A stretch of 64,000 nt of DNA, taken from NCBI GenBank assembly GCA_963674475.2, contig CAXXFQ010000019.1:682001-746000 (forward strand). Direction: 5' to 3'. Position 1 is the stretch's first letter. The number at the start of each line of letters is the position of its first letter. The notes below the pieces were generated by a model. That model was given only the letters and a program-made list of their open reading frames with translations. It ran no database searches and was not told the origin of the DNA. Below, one piece after another: positions 7,773 to 16,113 of this stretch. This DNA comes from CAXXFQ01 sp963674475 (GTDB lineage Bacteria > Planctomycetota > Planctomycetia > Pirellulales > Thermoguttaceae). The position numbers were made by a program, and so were the translations under genes.

Positions 7773-8606
7773 ATGGCACAGACTTTCGGTAAATATGTCG
7801 GGCGGACGGCCCTGTTCCTGGCGACCGGGCTAATCCTGCTCGTTCTCTTGGGTGCGGCCTCCGCACCGGCCGACGGCGGGGAGTCGAGCGTGCGCATGGC
7901 CGTGGACCCCACGGTGCTGCCGCCCGTGCTGCCCCCGGACGCCCCCCCGGCGAAAAACCAGTCCGGGGAGGCCGACCTGGCCCCGGAAACCGCTCCTCCG
8001 GCCGCGCCCGTGAATGAGGAGCCCCCGGTGGTCACGGTGGTCGGTCCGTCCGTGGAACCCGCACCGGAAGCCGCGCCCCAGCCCAAGCCCGCACCGGCCA
8101 AGCCAGCACAGGCTGCCGCGCCCGCGCCCGCGCCCAAGCCCGCGCCCAAGCCCGCGCCCAAGCCCGCGCCCGAAAAACCGGTGGCCGCCAAGCCGGAACC
8201 GCAGGCCCCGCCCGCCAAACCCGCGCCCAAGCCCGCGCCTGAACCCGCGCCCGCACAGGCCGCCAAGCCCGCACCCGACCAGCCCGGCACGGTCCGGGGC
8301 ATTGCCCTGGAGTCCACGGACCACGGGTTCACCCTCACCCTGACCTGCGACCGTCCGGTGGGGGACACCACCTACATGAACCTGACCAACCCCCGGCGGC
8401 TGGTGGTGGACCTGCGCCAGCCCTGGAAGCTGGGCACGCGCAACGTGGCCCGCTCCGACACCGGCATGGTCCGGCACGTGGTGGTGGGCGAGCACCCGGA
8501 CCGGCTCCGGTTCGTGATCCACTTCCGCACGCCGCCCAAGGGCGCGCTCTCCCCGGAATTCCGCCGCGCCGGGAACACCCTGACCGTGACCGTGAACACG
8601 GACTGA
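7773..8606 (+). CDS. AMIN-domain cell-envelope protein with Pro/Ala/Lys linker
   Basis: A 277-residue protein with an N-terminal membrane anchor (TALFLATGLILLVLLGAASA) and a long low-complexity linker at about 45-170. The linker is rich in Pro, Ala and Lys and includes perfect KPAP repeats. A C-terminal AMIN-like domain spans about 175-277 (LTLTCDRPVGDTTYMNL, RRLVVDLRQPWKLG, RLRFVIHFRTPP). AMIN domains place periplasmic proteins at peptidoglycan, septa or secretins. The linker would let the domain reach across the periplasm. The linker DNA is a simple repeat of GCGCCCAAGCCC units and is prone to length change. Confidence 0.82.
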   Translation: MAQTFGKYVGRTALFLATGLILLVLLGAASAPADGGESSVRMAVDPTVLPPVLPPDAPPAKNQSGEADLAPETAPPAAPVNEEPPVVTVVGPSVEPAPEAAPQPKPAPAKPAQAAAPAPAPKPAPKPAPKPAPEKPVAAKPEPQAPPAKPAPKPAPEPAPAQAAKPAPDQPGTVRGIALESTDHGFTLTLTCDRPVGDTTYMNLTNPRRLVVDLRQPWKLGTRNVARSDTGMVRHVVVGEHPDRLRFVIHFRTPPKGALSPEFRRAGNTLTVTVNTD

Positions 8607-8630
8607 TCCCGGCCCCCCCCTCTCCCGTGC

Positions 8631-8674
8631 TGTAACGCAATTGTAACGGACGGGTCATTGTGACGTAACGCCTG
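8631..8674 (+). promoter_or_regulatory. Pho-box-like array of four 11-bp direct repeats upstream of pstB
   Basis: TGTAACG (8631), TGTAACG (8642), GGTCATT (8653) and CGTAACG (8664) begin exactly 11 bp apart. PhoB-type regulators bind 7-bp half-sites repeated every 11 bp, so this array 72-115 bp before pstB fits a phosphate-starvation operator. The repeats are seen directly. The regulator is inferred from the downstream genes. Confidence 0.65.
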
Positions 8675-8745
8675 CGCGGTAGACACTGTGATTCCCGCGC
8701 CGTTGGTGCGGTGCATGATCATTTCCAATTCGGGAGATATTCGGC

Positions 8746-9507
8746 ATGAGCAACGCCATCAAGGTCGCCTCCAAGAGCCTGGATTTCTATTACGGGGATT
8801 TCAAGGCGCTGGAGGACATCAGCATAGATTTCGAGCGCAACCGGGTGACCGCCCTGATCGGTCCCTCGGGCTGCGGCAAATCCACGTATATCCGGTGCAT
8901 CAACCGCATGAACGACCTCATCAACGGGACCCGCGTGGTGGGTGATCTGACCCTGGACGGGCAGGACATCTACGCGCCGGGCCTCGACGTGGTCTCGCTT
9001 CGGCGGCGCATCGGCATGGTCTTCCAGAAGCCCAACCCGTTCCCCAAGACCGTTTTCGAGAACGTGGCCTACGGGCTGCGCGTCAACGGCCTCAAAGACA
9101 AGGCGTTTCTGGAGAACCGGGTGGAGGAGTCCCTCAAGGGCGCGGCCCTGTGGGACGAGGTCAAGGACCGCATGCACTCCTCGGCCCTGGGGCTGTCCGG
9201 CGGGCAGCAGCAGCGGCTGTGCATCGCCCGCGCCCTGGCCATCGAGCCGGAGGTCCTGCTCATGGACGAACCCGCCTCGGCCCTGGACCCCATCGCCACC
9301 CAGAAGATCGAGGACCTGATCCACGAGCTGAAAAAGGACTTCACCATCATCATCGTCACCCACTCCATGCAGCAGGCCGCCCGCGTCTCCGACCGGACCG
9401 CGTTCTTCTACATGGGCAAGCTCATCGAGGTGGACGACACCAAGACAATGTTCACCAACCCGGCCAACAAGCAGACCGAGGATTACATCACCGGCCGCTT
9501 CGGCTAG
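8746..9507 (+). CDS. pstB: Phosphate ABC transporter ATP-binding protein PstB
   Basis: A 253-residue ATPase with Walker A GPSGCGKS, the PstB-typical IRCINRMNDLI segment, Q-loop MVFQKPNPFPKTVFEN, signature LSGGQQQR, Walker B VLLMDEP and H-loop THSMQQAARVSD. It energises high-affinity phosphate import with PstS, PstC and PstA. None of those is in the window, since an AMIN gene is upstream, so the permease genes must be elsewhere or the locus is split. phoU follows after 194 bp containing a perfect hairpin TTGCGTC-CGCC-GACGCAA (9538-9555). A Pho-box-like array lies upstream. Confidence 0.96.
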   Translation: MSNAIKVASKSLDFYYGDFKALEDISIDFERNRVTALIGPSGCGKSTYIRCINRMNDLINGTRVVGDLTLDGQDIYAPGLDVVSLRRRIGMVFQKPNPFPKTVFENVAYGLRVNGLKDKAFLENRVEESLKGAALWDEVKDRMHSSALGLSGGQQQRLCIARALAIEPEVLLMDEPASALDPIATQKIEDLIHELKKDFTIIIVTHSMQQAARVSDRTAFFYMGKLIEVDDTKTMFTNPANKQTEDYITGRFG

Positions 9508-9701
9508 CATATGATTGAAAACGGCCCGATTGCCGCGTTGCGTCCGCCGACGCAATCCCTCGGGTAGGGGGCTGGGCGTCGGGCCTGCGTTGACGGCCGC
9601 GCCTTGCACTCGAACCGTTTTGAATCATTTGCAGGGGCGGAGTAAGGGAAGCAAAAGCGAGATATAAGACTAAAGACGTTCTGCCCGGGAGGGGGAATCA
9701 T

Positions 9702-10367
9702 ATGGAACAACGCGCACATTTTTCCAAGAAGCTTGAGGATCTGAAGGTCAAGGTCCTGCGCATGGCGGCCCTGTCCGAGTCCGCCGTGCACAAGGCGGCC
9801 AAGGCCTTTCTCGAAAACGACTCCGACCTTGCCGAGGAGGTCATCCTCGGGGACAACGTCATCAACGAGCTTGAGGACGACCTGGACAACTTCAGTCTGG
9901 AGCTTCTGGCCCTGGACCAGCCCATGGCCGTGGACCTGCGGACCATCGTGGGCGCCCAGCGCATCACCGTGAACCTGGAGCGGCTCGGCGACGAGGCCGT
10001 GAACCTGGCCCACCGGGCCATGTTCCTGTCCACGCGCCCGCCCCTGCCGCACAATCCCAAGATGGAGAGCCTGGCGGCCACGGCCAAGACCATGCTCTCC
10101 AACGCGCTCAAGGCGTACGTGGACGAGGACGTGGTCCTGGCGGGCCAGGTCTGCCGCATGGACGACAAGGCGGACGACCTGAACATCGCCATCCTGCGCC
10201 AGTTCGTGTCCGACATGGTCACGGAGTCGCGCATCGTGGAGCGCGGCGTGCACGCCATCATCGGCGCGCGCCACCTGGAGCGCATCGCGGACCTGGCCAC
10301 CAACGTGGCCGAATCCGTGGTCTTCATCAAGGAGGGAACCTCCATGAAGCACAACTGCAAGGAATAA
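9702..10367 (+). CDS. phoU: Phosphate-transport regulator PhoU
   Basis: A 221-residue protein with two PhoU three-helix repeats. The metal-binding acidic motifs appear as NVINELEDDLDN in the first half and CRMDDKADDLN in the second, followed by the typical ARHLERIADLATNVAESVVF. PhoU links Pst transporter activity to the PhoR/PhoB kinase pair and restrains phosphate uptake. The start ATG is preceded by GGGAGGGGG. Pairing with pstB supports the assignment. Confidence 0.95.
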   Translation: MEQRAHFSKKLEDLKVKVLRMAALSESAVHKAAKAFLENDSDLAEEVILGDNVINELEDDLDNFSLELLALDQPMAVDLRTIVGAQRITVNLERLGDEAVNLAHRAMFLSTRPPLPHNPKMESLAATAKTMLSNALKAYVDEDVVLAGQVCRMDDKADDLNIAILRQFVSDMVTESRIVERGVHAIIGARHLERIADLATNVAESVVFIKEGTSMKHNCKE

Positions 10368-10545
10368 TTTTCTTCATCATATCCCTCTCCGGAAAAGGGC
10401 GTCTCCGAAAGGGGGCGTCCTTTTTCTTTTTCCTGTCCCGGCGTCCCGTGTTGTACTATGGAATCCGAAGAAAGACGGGAGCGGAAACTTTTTGAGATGT
10501 GGCGCATCTCAGGTGGAAAGGGAACCGAACACACGGGAGTGAATC

Positions 10546-11490
10546 ATGAAACCCATTGAAAAGGAACTTTGCCGGGCCATACTGGACGACCCGCACGCCA
10601 TGGCCGAGGTGGCCGGGGCTGCGGACGACGGCGAACGCGCCTCCATCGTGCTTCGGCTGGGCGAGCTGTTCGGCCTGCCGGTGACCCGCGAGGCCGTGGA
10701 GCGGTTCTTTACCTTGGGCCTGGACGATGAATTGTCCGACATGGAACTGGAGATGGTGGTCGGCGGCAAGAACGATGACGGCGGGGGAGGCGGCACCACC
10801 GACCCCGATCAGACCATATTCGGCGGGGAAGGTGATGACACGGTCTGCGGCGGGTCCGGCAACGATCAGCTTGTCGGCGATACCGGAAACGAGCACAGCC
10901 ACGCCCGTGACGGGAGCGATTACATCGACGGCGGGGCGGGGAACGACACCGCGTGGGGCGGTGGCGATGACGACACGGTGTATGGCGGGACCGGAGACGA
11001 TGTGCTCTACGGCGATTTCAGCGGATCGGACTTCAACGGCGGCCAGGAGGGCGACGATTATCTGGACGGCGGTGACGGCGATGACAAAATTTACGGTCAG
11101 GGCGGGCACGATGAGCTCCTGGGCGGCGGCGGCGACGACTCCTTGAACGGCGGCTCGGGACATGACACGCTCGACGGCGGCTCGGGGAATGACACGCTTC
11201 GGGGCGGCGACGGCCACGATATTCTGACCGGCGGCGACGGCGACGACATCCTGTCCGGCGGCTCCGGTTTAGACGTCTTCGTGTTCGATACGGACGACGG
11301 CAGCGACGTCATCAAGGACTTTAACGCGAGGGACGACCGGTTGGTGTTCCAGGGCGTTTCGTCAATGGACGACATCACCGTTTCGACCAGCGGCAACAAT
11401 ACGATCATCCAATACGGCAATACCCAGGTGACCCTGCAGGGCGTGCAGATGACTGCGGAAGAGGTCTGGAACTGCGTAGGCTCTGAATAA
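10546..11490 (+). CDS. RTX calcium-binding protein with N-terminal Nif11-like double-glycine leader
   Basis: A 314-residue protein in two parts. Residues 1-74 resemble a Nif11-type peptide leader: helical segment IEKELCRAILDDPHAMAEV, then ELSDMELEMVVGGK, ending in Gly73-Gly74, where C39 peptidase exporters would cut. Residues about 87-255 hold roughly fifteen RTX nonapeptides of GGxGxDxxx type that bind calcium and form a parallel beta-roll. Residues 255-314 (DVFVFDTDDGSDVIKDFN onwards) are the usual RTX C-terminal cap and secretion region. There is no signal peptide and no ABC exporter nearby. I infer a calcium-folded secreted protein, possibly with its leader clipped. No catalytic domain is visible. 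Confidence 0.85.
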   Translation: MKPIEKELCRAILDDPHAMAEVAGAADDGERASIVLRLGELFGLPVTREAVERFFTLGLDDELSDMELEMVVGGKNDDGGGGGTTDPDQTIFGGEGDDTVCGGSGNDQLVGDTGNEHSHARDGSDYIDGGAGNDTAWGGGDDDTVYGGTGDDVLYGDFSGSDFNGGQEGDDYLDGGDGDDKIYGQGGHDELLGGGGDDSLNGGSGHDTLDGGSGNDTLRGGDGHDILTGGDGDDILSGGSGLDVFVFDTDDGSDVIKDFNARDDRLVFQGVSSMDDITVSTSGNNTIIQYGNTQVTLQGVQMTAEEVWNCVGSE

Positions 11491-11803
11491 CCCCGCAACC
11501 GTCCGGCGAAGTTCCCGGCGCACCTCGATTCCGGCTTTTTGGTCCGGGAAAAGAGTTTACACCCACCCGTTTTTTCGCTAATAGCAGGACTCTTCTTATA
11601 TAGAAGATGGGCGGCTATTGCTAAGTCGTCAAAATGGCACGCTTTATTATTGGGCGTAAGGACGGAGAAACCGGCCCAGTGCCGACCGCGCACCCGGGGC
11701 TCGCCTGCCTCGGAAATCGATGACCCGGGAGCGCCGGTACCCCCGTCTTGCAAATATACGTTAAAAAAATCTAATCGTCCGAGGTCCGTTGTGGAGGTAA
11801 CCC
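11491..11803. other. Upstream region of rpsA with nested inverted repeat
   Basis: This 313-bp stretch contains a perfect 6-bp hairpin TCTTCT-TATAT-AGAAGA (11591-11607) nested within AATAGC (11580-11585)/GCTATT (11614-11619), and an AT-rich block AAATATACGTTAAAAAAATC (11753-11772) just before the rpsA ribosome-binding site. Ribosomal S1 synthesis is autoregulated through leader structure in other bacteria, so a leader function is possible but not shown. I see no gene. Confidence 0.4.
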
Positions 11804-13702
11804 ATGGAAGAAACTAAAGAATCTGTTGAAATGCCCGAGATGGAAATGAATTTTGCCGATGCTCTCGACGAGTATCTGAATTCCGATTTCGGCGATCTGG
11901 ACGAAGGCACCATCGTCTCCGGTGAGATCGTCAAGGTGGACAAGGACTATGTCCTGGTCGACGTGAATTTCAAGTCCGAAGGGCAGATCCCGGTGGCCGA
12001 GTTCACCGAGCCCGACGGCACCGTGGCCGTCACGGTCGGGGAAAAGGTCGATGTCTACGTGGCCCGCAAGAACGAGGCCGAAGGCACCATCTACCTGTCC
12101 CGTGACAAGGCCAAGCGCATGCAGCTCTTCGACAAGCTCGAGGAACTGCAGGAGAAGGACGGCGAAGTCATCGGCCGCATCCTCCGCCGCATCAAGGGCG
12201 GGTACACGGTCGACCTCGGCGGCGTCGAAGCCTTCCTGCCCGGCTCCCACGTGGACCTGCGTCCGGTCCCCGACATGGACGCCCTGGTCAACCAGGAGTT
12301 CGATTTCAAGATCCTGAAAATCAATCGCCGCCGTTCCAACGTCATCGTCTCCCGCCGCGTGCTCCTCGAAGAGATGCGCAGCGAGCAGCGCGACAAGCTG
12401 CTGGGCACCCTGGAAGACGGCCAGGTTGTCACTGGCAAGGTCAAGAACGTCACCGAATACGGCGTGTTCATCGACCTTGGCGGTCTGGACGGCCTTCTGC
12501 ATATCACCGACATGTCCTGGAAGCGCATCAAGCATCCCAAGGAGATGGTCCAGCTCGGCGACGAACTGGAACTGAAGATCCTTTCCTTCGACCGCGAGGC
12601 GCAGAAGGTCTCCCTGGGCCTGAAGCAGCTCGTGCCCGACCCGTGGGAGAACATCGCCGAGAAGTACCCCCAGGATTCCCGCTTCACCGGCATCATCACG
12701 AACCTGGCCGACTACGGCGCGTTCGTCGAGCTGGAAAACGGCGTGGAAGGTCTGGTCCACATCTCCGAGATGTCCTGGACCCGCAAGCTCCGCCACCCGT
12801 CCCAGATGGTCAAGGTGGGCGACGAGGTCGAGGTCATCGTGCTCGGCGTGGACCCGGACAAGAAGCGCATCTCCCTGGGCATGAAGCAGATATCCCCGAA
12901 CCCGTGGGATGTCGTGGCCGAGAAGTACCCCGAGGGCACCGTGCTCGAGGGCGCCATCAAGAACATCACCGAATTCGGCGTGTTCATCGGCATCGAGGAG
13001 GGCATCGACGGCCTGATCCACGTGTCCGACATCTCCTGGACCAAGAAGATCCGCCACCCCTCCGAGGTGTACAAGGCCGGTGACTCCGTCCAGGCCAAGG
13101 TCCTGACCGTGGACAAGGAGAACGAGAAGTTCACCCTGGGCGTCAAGCAGCTCACCGAGGACCCGTGGACCCAGGTCCCGGCCAAGTACCCCGTGGGCCA
13201 GATGATCACCGGCACCGTGACCAACATCACCGACTTCGGTCTCTTCGTCGAGGTCGAGGAAGGCATCGAGGGTCTGGTGCACGTCTCCGAGATCAGCCGC
13301 AAGAAGGTCAAGTCCCCCTCCGAGATGTTCAAGGAAGGCGACTCCATCGAGGCCAAGGTCATCCACGTGTCTGCGGACGAGCGCCGTCTGGGCCTGTCCA
13401 TCAAGCAGACCAAGGAAGAGCCTGCCGGCGGCGGCCGCAAGCCCAAGAGCTTCGGTTCCACCACCTCCGGCGACGTGGCCGGTTCCACACTGGGCGACCT
13501 GCTCCGCGAAAAGCTGGAAGAGGCCGCAGGTGACATCCCGACCGATGAGCCCGAGGCCGTTGAAGAGCCTGTAGCCGAGGAAGTCGTGGCCGAAGCCGCC
13601 GCCCCCGAGGTCGAGGCCGAGGCCCCTGTCGAAGAAGAGGCTCCCGCCGAGGAAGAGGCTCCCGCTGAGGAAGCCCCGGCCGAGGAAGAGGAAGCCAAGT
13701 AA
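11804..13702 (+). CDS. rpsA: 30S ribosomal protein S1
   Basis: A 632-residue protein with six S1 RNA-binding repeats, recognisable by recurring EYGVFIDLGG, DYGAFVELENG, EFGVFIGIEEG and DFGLFVEVEEG cores followed by GLVHISEMSW-type strands. S1 brings mRNA to the 30S subunit. The last 80 residues form an unusually long acidic tail of Glu/Ala/Pro repeats (EEAPAEEEAPAEE), longer than in many homologues. The start ATG has GGAGGT eight bases upstream. SppA follows after 9 bp, and the two are probably co-transcribed. Confidence 0.97.
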   Translation: MEETKESVEMPEMEMNFADALDEYLNSDFGDLDEGTIVSGEIVKVDKDYVLVDVNFKSEGQIPVAEFTEPDGTVAVTVGEKVDVYVARKNEAEGTIYLSRDKAKRMQLFDKLEELQEKDGEVIGRILRRIKGGYTVDLGGVEAFLPGSHVDLRPVPDMDALVNQEFDFKILKINRRRSNVIVSRRVLLEEMRSEQRDKLLGTLEDGQVVTGKVKNVTEYGVFIDLGGLDGLLHITDMSWKRIKHPKEMVQLGDELELKILSFDREAQKVSLGLKQLVPDPWENIAEKYPQDSRFTGIITNLADYGAFVELENGVEGLVHISEMSWTRKLRHPSQMVKVGDEVEVIVLGVDPDKKRISLGMKQISPNPWDVVAEKYPEGTVLEGAIKNITEFGVFIGIEEGIDGLIHVSDISWTKKIRHPSEVYKAGDSVQAKVLTVDKENEKFTLGVKQLTEDPWTQVPAKYPVGQMITGTVTNITDFGLFVEVEEGIEGLVHVSEISRKKVKSPSEMFKEGDSIEAKVIHVSADERRLGLSIKQTKEEPAGGGRKPKSFGSTTSGDVAGSTLGDLLREKLEEAAGDIPTDEPEAVEEPVAEEVVAEAAAPEVEAEAPVEEEAPAEEEAPAEEAPAEEEEAK

Positions 13703-13711
13703 GGCAATGCC

Positions 13712-14614
13712 ATGATGCGCATGGAAGAAGCCCGCTCGCGTTTCTCCCAGCGCCACCCCTTTGTCTTTGGGGTGTTGATGATACTACTGGCCGTGGCCCT
13801 CGTCATGGGGGCCATGGCCTTTTTCCGTTCCATGGGCTGGACCGCAGGGGACTTCGCCCTGGGGCGCGACCGGATCGGGGTGGTCTACATCGAGGGCACG
13901 ATCATGGATTCCACCAAGGTGGTGGACTGGATCAGGACCCTGGAGGAGGACGACTCGGTCAAGGGCGTGCTTCTGCGCGTGGACTCCCCCGGCGGGGCCA
14001 TCGCCCCGTCCCAGGAAATCTATGCGGCCGTGGCCGGACTGAACAAGGTCAAGCCCGTGGTCGCCTCCTACGGCTCGGTGGCGGCCAGCGGCGGGTATTA
14101 CGCCTCGGCCCCGGCCCGGGTCATCGTGGCCAACCCCGGCTCCATCACCGCGTCCATCGGCGTCATGGCCGAGTTCATCACCGTGGCCGACGCCCTGGAA
14201 AAGCTCGGGGTCAAGCCCGAGGTGCTGACCACGGGCAAGTACAAGGCCGCGGGCACGCCCCTGCGCGACCTCACGGACGAACAGCGGGAACAGCTCCTGG
14301 GGCTGATGCTCGACATGCACGACCAGTTCGTGTCCGACGTGGCCAAGGCGCGGTCCATGGACCGCGACCACGTGGCCGCCATTGCCGACGGGCGCGCCGT
14401 GTCCGGCCGCCAGGCCCTGGCCCTCGGGCTGGTGGACATGCTCGGCAGCCGCCGCCAGGCCATCGACAAGCTCAAGGCCCTCTGCCACATCGAGGGCAAG
14501 GCCACCCTGGTCGAGGGACCGATCGAGGAGAAGACCCTGCTCCAGGAAATCCTCGGGTCCGTGCGCATCGACCTTTCCGCCTCGTCCGGCGGCTGGTCCA
14601 TTTCCTATAAATAG
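13712..14614 (+). CDS. sppA: Signal peptide peptidase SppA (short form)
   Basis: A 300-residue membrane serine protease that degrades cleaved signal peptides. One transmembrane helix lies at about 17-38 and the catalytic domain faces the periplasm. The nucleophile is Ser126 in VAASGGYY and the general base is Lys178 in TTGKYKAAG. The 52-residue separation matches the Ser/Lys dyad of the short Gram-positive-type SppA. The stop codon TAG lies 3 bp before a MITE-like element. Three in-frame ATGs (13712, 13715, 13721) leave the exact start open. Confidence 0.93.
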   Translation: MMRMEEARSRFSQRHPFVFGVLMILLAVALVMGAMAFFRSMGWTAGDFALGRDRIGVVYIEGTIMDSTKVVDWIRTLEEDDSVKGVLLRVDSPGGAIAPSQEIYAAVAGLNKVKPVVASYGSVAASGGYYASAPARVIVANPGSITASIGVMAEFITVADALEKLGVKPEVLTTGKYKAAGTPLRDLTDEQREQLLGLMLDMHDQFVSDVAKARSMDRDHVAAIADGRAVSGRQALALGLVDMLGSRRQAIDKLKALCHIEGKATLVEGPIEEKTLLQEILGSVRIDLSASSGGWSISYK

Positions 14615-14617
14615 TTA

Positions 14618-14795
14618 GGCCCTGTTAACAAAATTCCTTCTGTTGCGTTTGGCCCTGATTCCAACTGGCTGCGTTGTCAGGCGAAAATGATCCTCGACGT
14701 AGCTTTGGCTACGCCTTCGGCCCATTTTCACCTTCCGCCTTGCCAGTTGAAATCATTGCTCAAACTCACGACGAAGATATTTTGTAAACAGAGCC
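14618..14795. mobile_element. MITE-like palindromic element, copy A
   Basis: A 178-bp element bounded by imperfect terminal inverted repeats GGCCCTGTTAACAAAAT (left) and GGCTCTGTTTACAAAAT (reverse complement of right). The two halves pair along most of their length around GTAGC-TTTG-GCTAC, so the whole forms a long stem-loop. It contains no gene. A second copy of identical length lies at 36531-36708 in opposite orientation. It fills the gap between the convergent sppA and cache-domain genes almost exactly. Terminal repeats and absence of coding capacity indicate a miniature inverted-repeat element mobilised in trans. No clear target duplication is visible. Confidence 0.82.
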
Positions 14796-14796
14796 A

Positions 14797-15240
14797 TCAG
14801 TAGTAGACCCCGCAGCCCACAAAGGCGTCCATGTCCGGCACGGGCCTGACCCAGGTCCGCTTCTGCTGGATTTCGCCGGTGGCCGGGTTGGCGTATTTGT
14901 ATTCCACGTATCCGCCGCCCGCCCTGGCGCGCTCGACCATCTCCCTGATCTGGTACACCCCGTCCGGGTCGTGCACGTCCCAACGGTTCCTGCCCGCGAT
15001 TTCCGGCCTGGCCCCCAGGGCTAGGCAGGTGCCGTCGTAGCGGTAGAAGAGCAGGTAGTCGCTGCCCCGGATGAACGGCTGCGCCGGGTCCATGAAGTCT
15101 TTGGCCGCCTGCTCCGGTCCCACCTTGAGGATGTGGACGATCCCCTTGTCCACCATGGCCTTGGCGTCGCAGTCGCCCGCAGCGGCCACGGCCGGGACCA
15201 GGAGCGCGGCGAGCAGGACCGTCAGAAGAATTCTATGCAT
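14797..15240 (-). CDS. Secreted single-Cache-domain protein
   Basis: A 147-residue protein with a cleavable signal peptide (ILLTVLLAALLVPAVAAAGD) and a Cache-type sensor fold: FIRGSDYLLFYRYDGTCLALG, DVHDPDGVYQIREM, then GGGYVEYKYANPATGEIQQKRTWV. This matches small-molecule-binding Cache domains normally found as the outer part of chemoreceptors and kinases. Here it stands alone in the periplasm with no membrane anchor or signalling domain. The start ATG 15240 is chosen for its AAGGAG and for the signal peptide. Its stop codon lies one base beyond the MITE end. Confidence 0.85.
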   Translation of the reverse strand: MHRILLTVLLAALLVPAVAAAGDCDAKAMVDKGIVHILKVGPEQAAKDFMDPAQPFIRGSDYLLFYRYDGTCLALGARPEIAGRNRWDVHDPDGVYQIREMVERARAGGGYVEYKYANPATGEIQQKRTWVRPVPDMDAFVGCGVYY

Positions 15241-15369
15241 GGCTACTCCTTTGGATACTGTCGGACACAATGCCCCAGGCCGGGCCTTCGCGCAAGGGGC
15301 TGCTTGACAGCGCGGGCCACGCTCTGTCATCAAATCGGTATGACGGCATGAATACGCGGGAGGTATGTG

Positions 15370-15612
15370 GTGAGTCGAAAAGTGCGCTCAGTCCGGGTTC
15401 CCAGGGAACTGGAAACCCTCAATCTGTCCGAGTTGGTCCGCGAGTGCGAACGCCACTTGCGCGACCTGGAATCCGCCACCCTGCTCAAGCAGCAGGGCAA
15501 ACCCGAGGCCGCCGACGCCCTGATGAAGGCGCGGCAGTCCGACCTGGGCCGCAAGGTGGGCAAGCTGGTCTGGGAGGCCCGCGTCCAATACGGCAAGAGC
15601 CGGGGAGAATAG
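15370..15612 (+). CDS. Small conserved-looking hypothetical protein
   Basis: An 80-residue soluble, charged, mostly helical protein (LNLSELVRECERHLRDLES, AADALMKARQSDLGRKVGKLVWEARVQ). GTG 15370 is preferred to GTG 15367 because GGGAGGT upstream then has better spacing. I do not recognise a family. It ends one base before the thioesterase start and so is likely co-translated with it and the VOC-family gene. The helical repeats suggest a protein-binding role, but nothing specific can be said. Confidence 0.65.
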   Translation: MSRKVRSVRVPRELETLNLSELVRECERHLRDLESATLLKQQGKPEAADALMKARQSDLGRKVGKLVWEARVQYGKSRGE

Positions 15613-15613
15613 C

Positions 15614-16111
15614 ATGGAACCGAAATCCGCCAGGGAATCCGAAGTGATCATGACCCACCTGGTCATGCCCCAGGACGCCAACCCCGCCGGGAACCTGCAC
15701 GGCGGCGTCATCCTCCGGCACATCGACACCGCGGGCGGCGTGGTGGCCAAACGCCACTCGCGCACCAACGTGGTCACCGTGTCCATAGACCGCATGGCCT
15801 TCAAGCAGCCCGCCTACATGGGCGAACTGCTCATCTTCAAGGCTTCCCTCAACCACGTGGGGCGGTCCAGCATGGAGATCGGCGTGCGCGTGGAGGCGGA
15901 GAACCTGCGCACCGGCGAGGTGCGGCACACCAACTCCGCCTACCTGACCTACGTCTCCCTGGGCGAGGACGGCAAGCCCGCGCCCGTGGCCCCGCTGCTG
16001 CTCGATTCGGACACGGCCAAGCGCCGCCACCGCGAGGCGGAGCTGCGCCGCGAACTGCGCCAGAAGGAGCGCGCCCTGGAAGAGGGCCAGAAGGTCTGCC
16101 TGGAGAAGTAG
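15614..16111 (+). CDS. Acyl-CoA thioesterase, hotdog fold (YciA/BACH type)
   Basis: A 165-residue hotdog-fold thioesterase. The active-site region MPQDANPAGNLHGGVILRHI with the following DTAGGVVAKRHS matches acyl-CoA hydrolases of the YciA/BACH type, which release free fatty acids from acyl-CoA. The C-terminal 35 residues are a charged helix (KRRHREAELRRELRQKERAL) beyond the core fold. It sits between a small hypothetical gene and a VOC-superfamily gene with gaps of 1 and 2 bp, indicating one operon. Confidence 0.9.
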   Translation: MEPKSARESEVIMTHLVMPQDANPAGNLHGGVILRHIDTAGGVVAKRHSRTNVVTVSIDRMAFKQPAYMGELLIFKASLNHVGRSSMEIGVRVEAENLRTGEVRHTNSAYLTYVSLGEDGKPAPVAPLLLDSDTAKRRHREAELRRELRQKERALEEGQKVCLEK

Positions 16112-16113
16112 GC

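Noticed and set aside
8014..8371. Open frames in several phases across the AMIN-protein linker
   Set aside because: They arise from the simple GCGCCCAAG repeat. Only the frame giving a membrane anchor plus AMIN domain makes sense.
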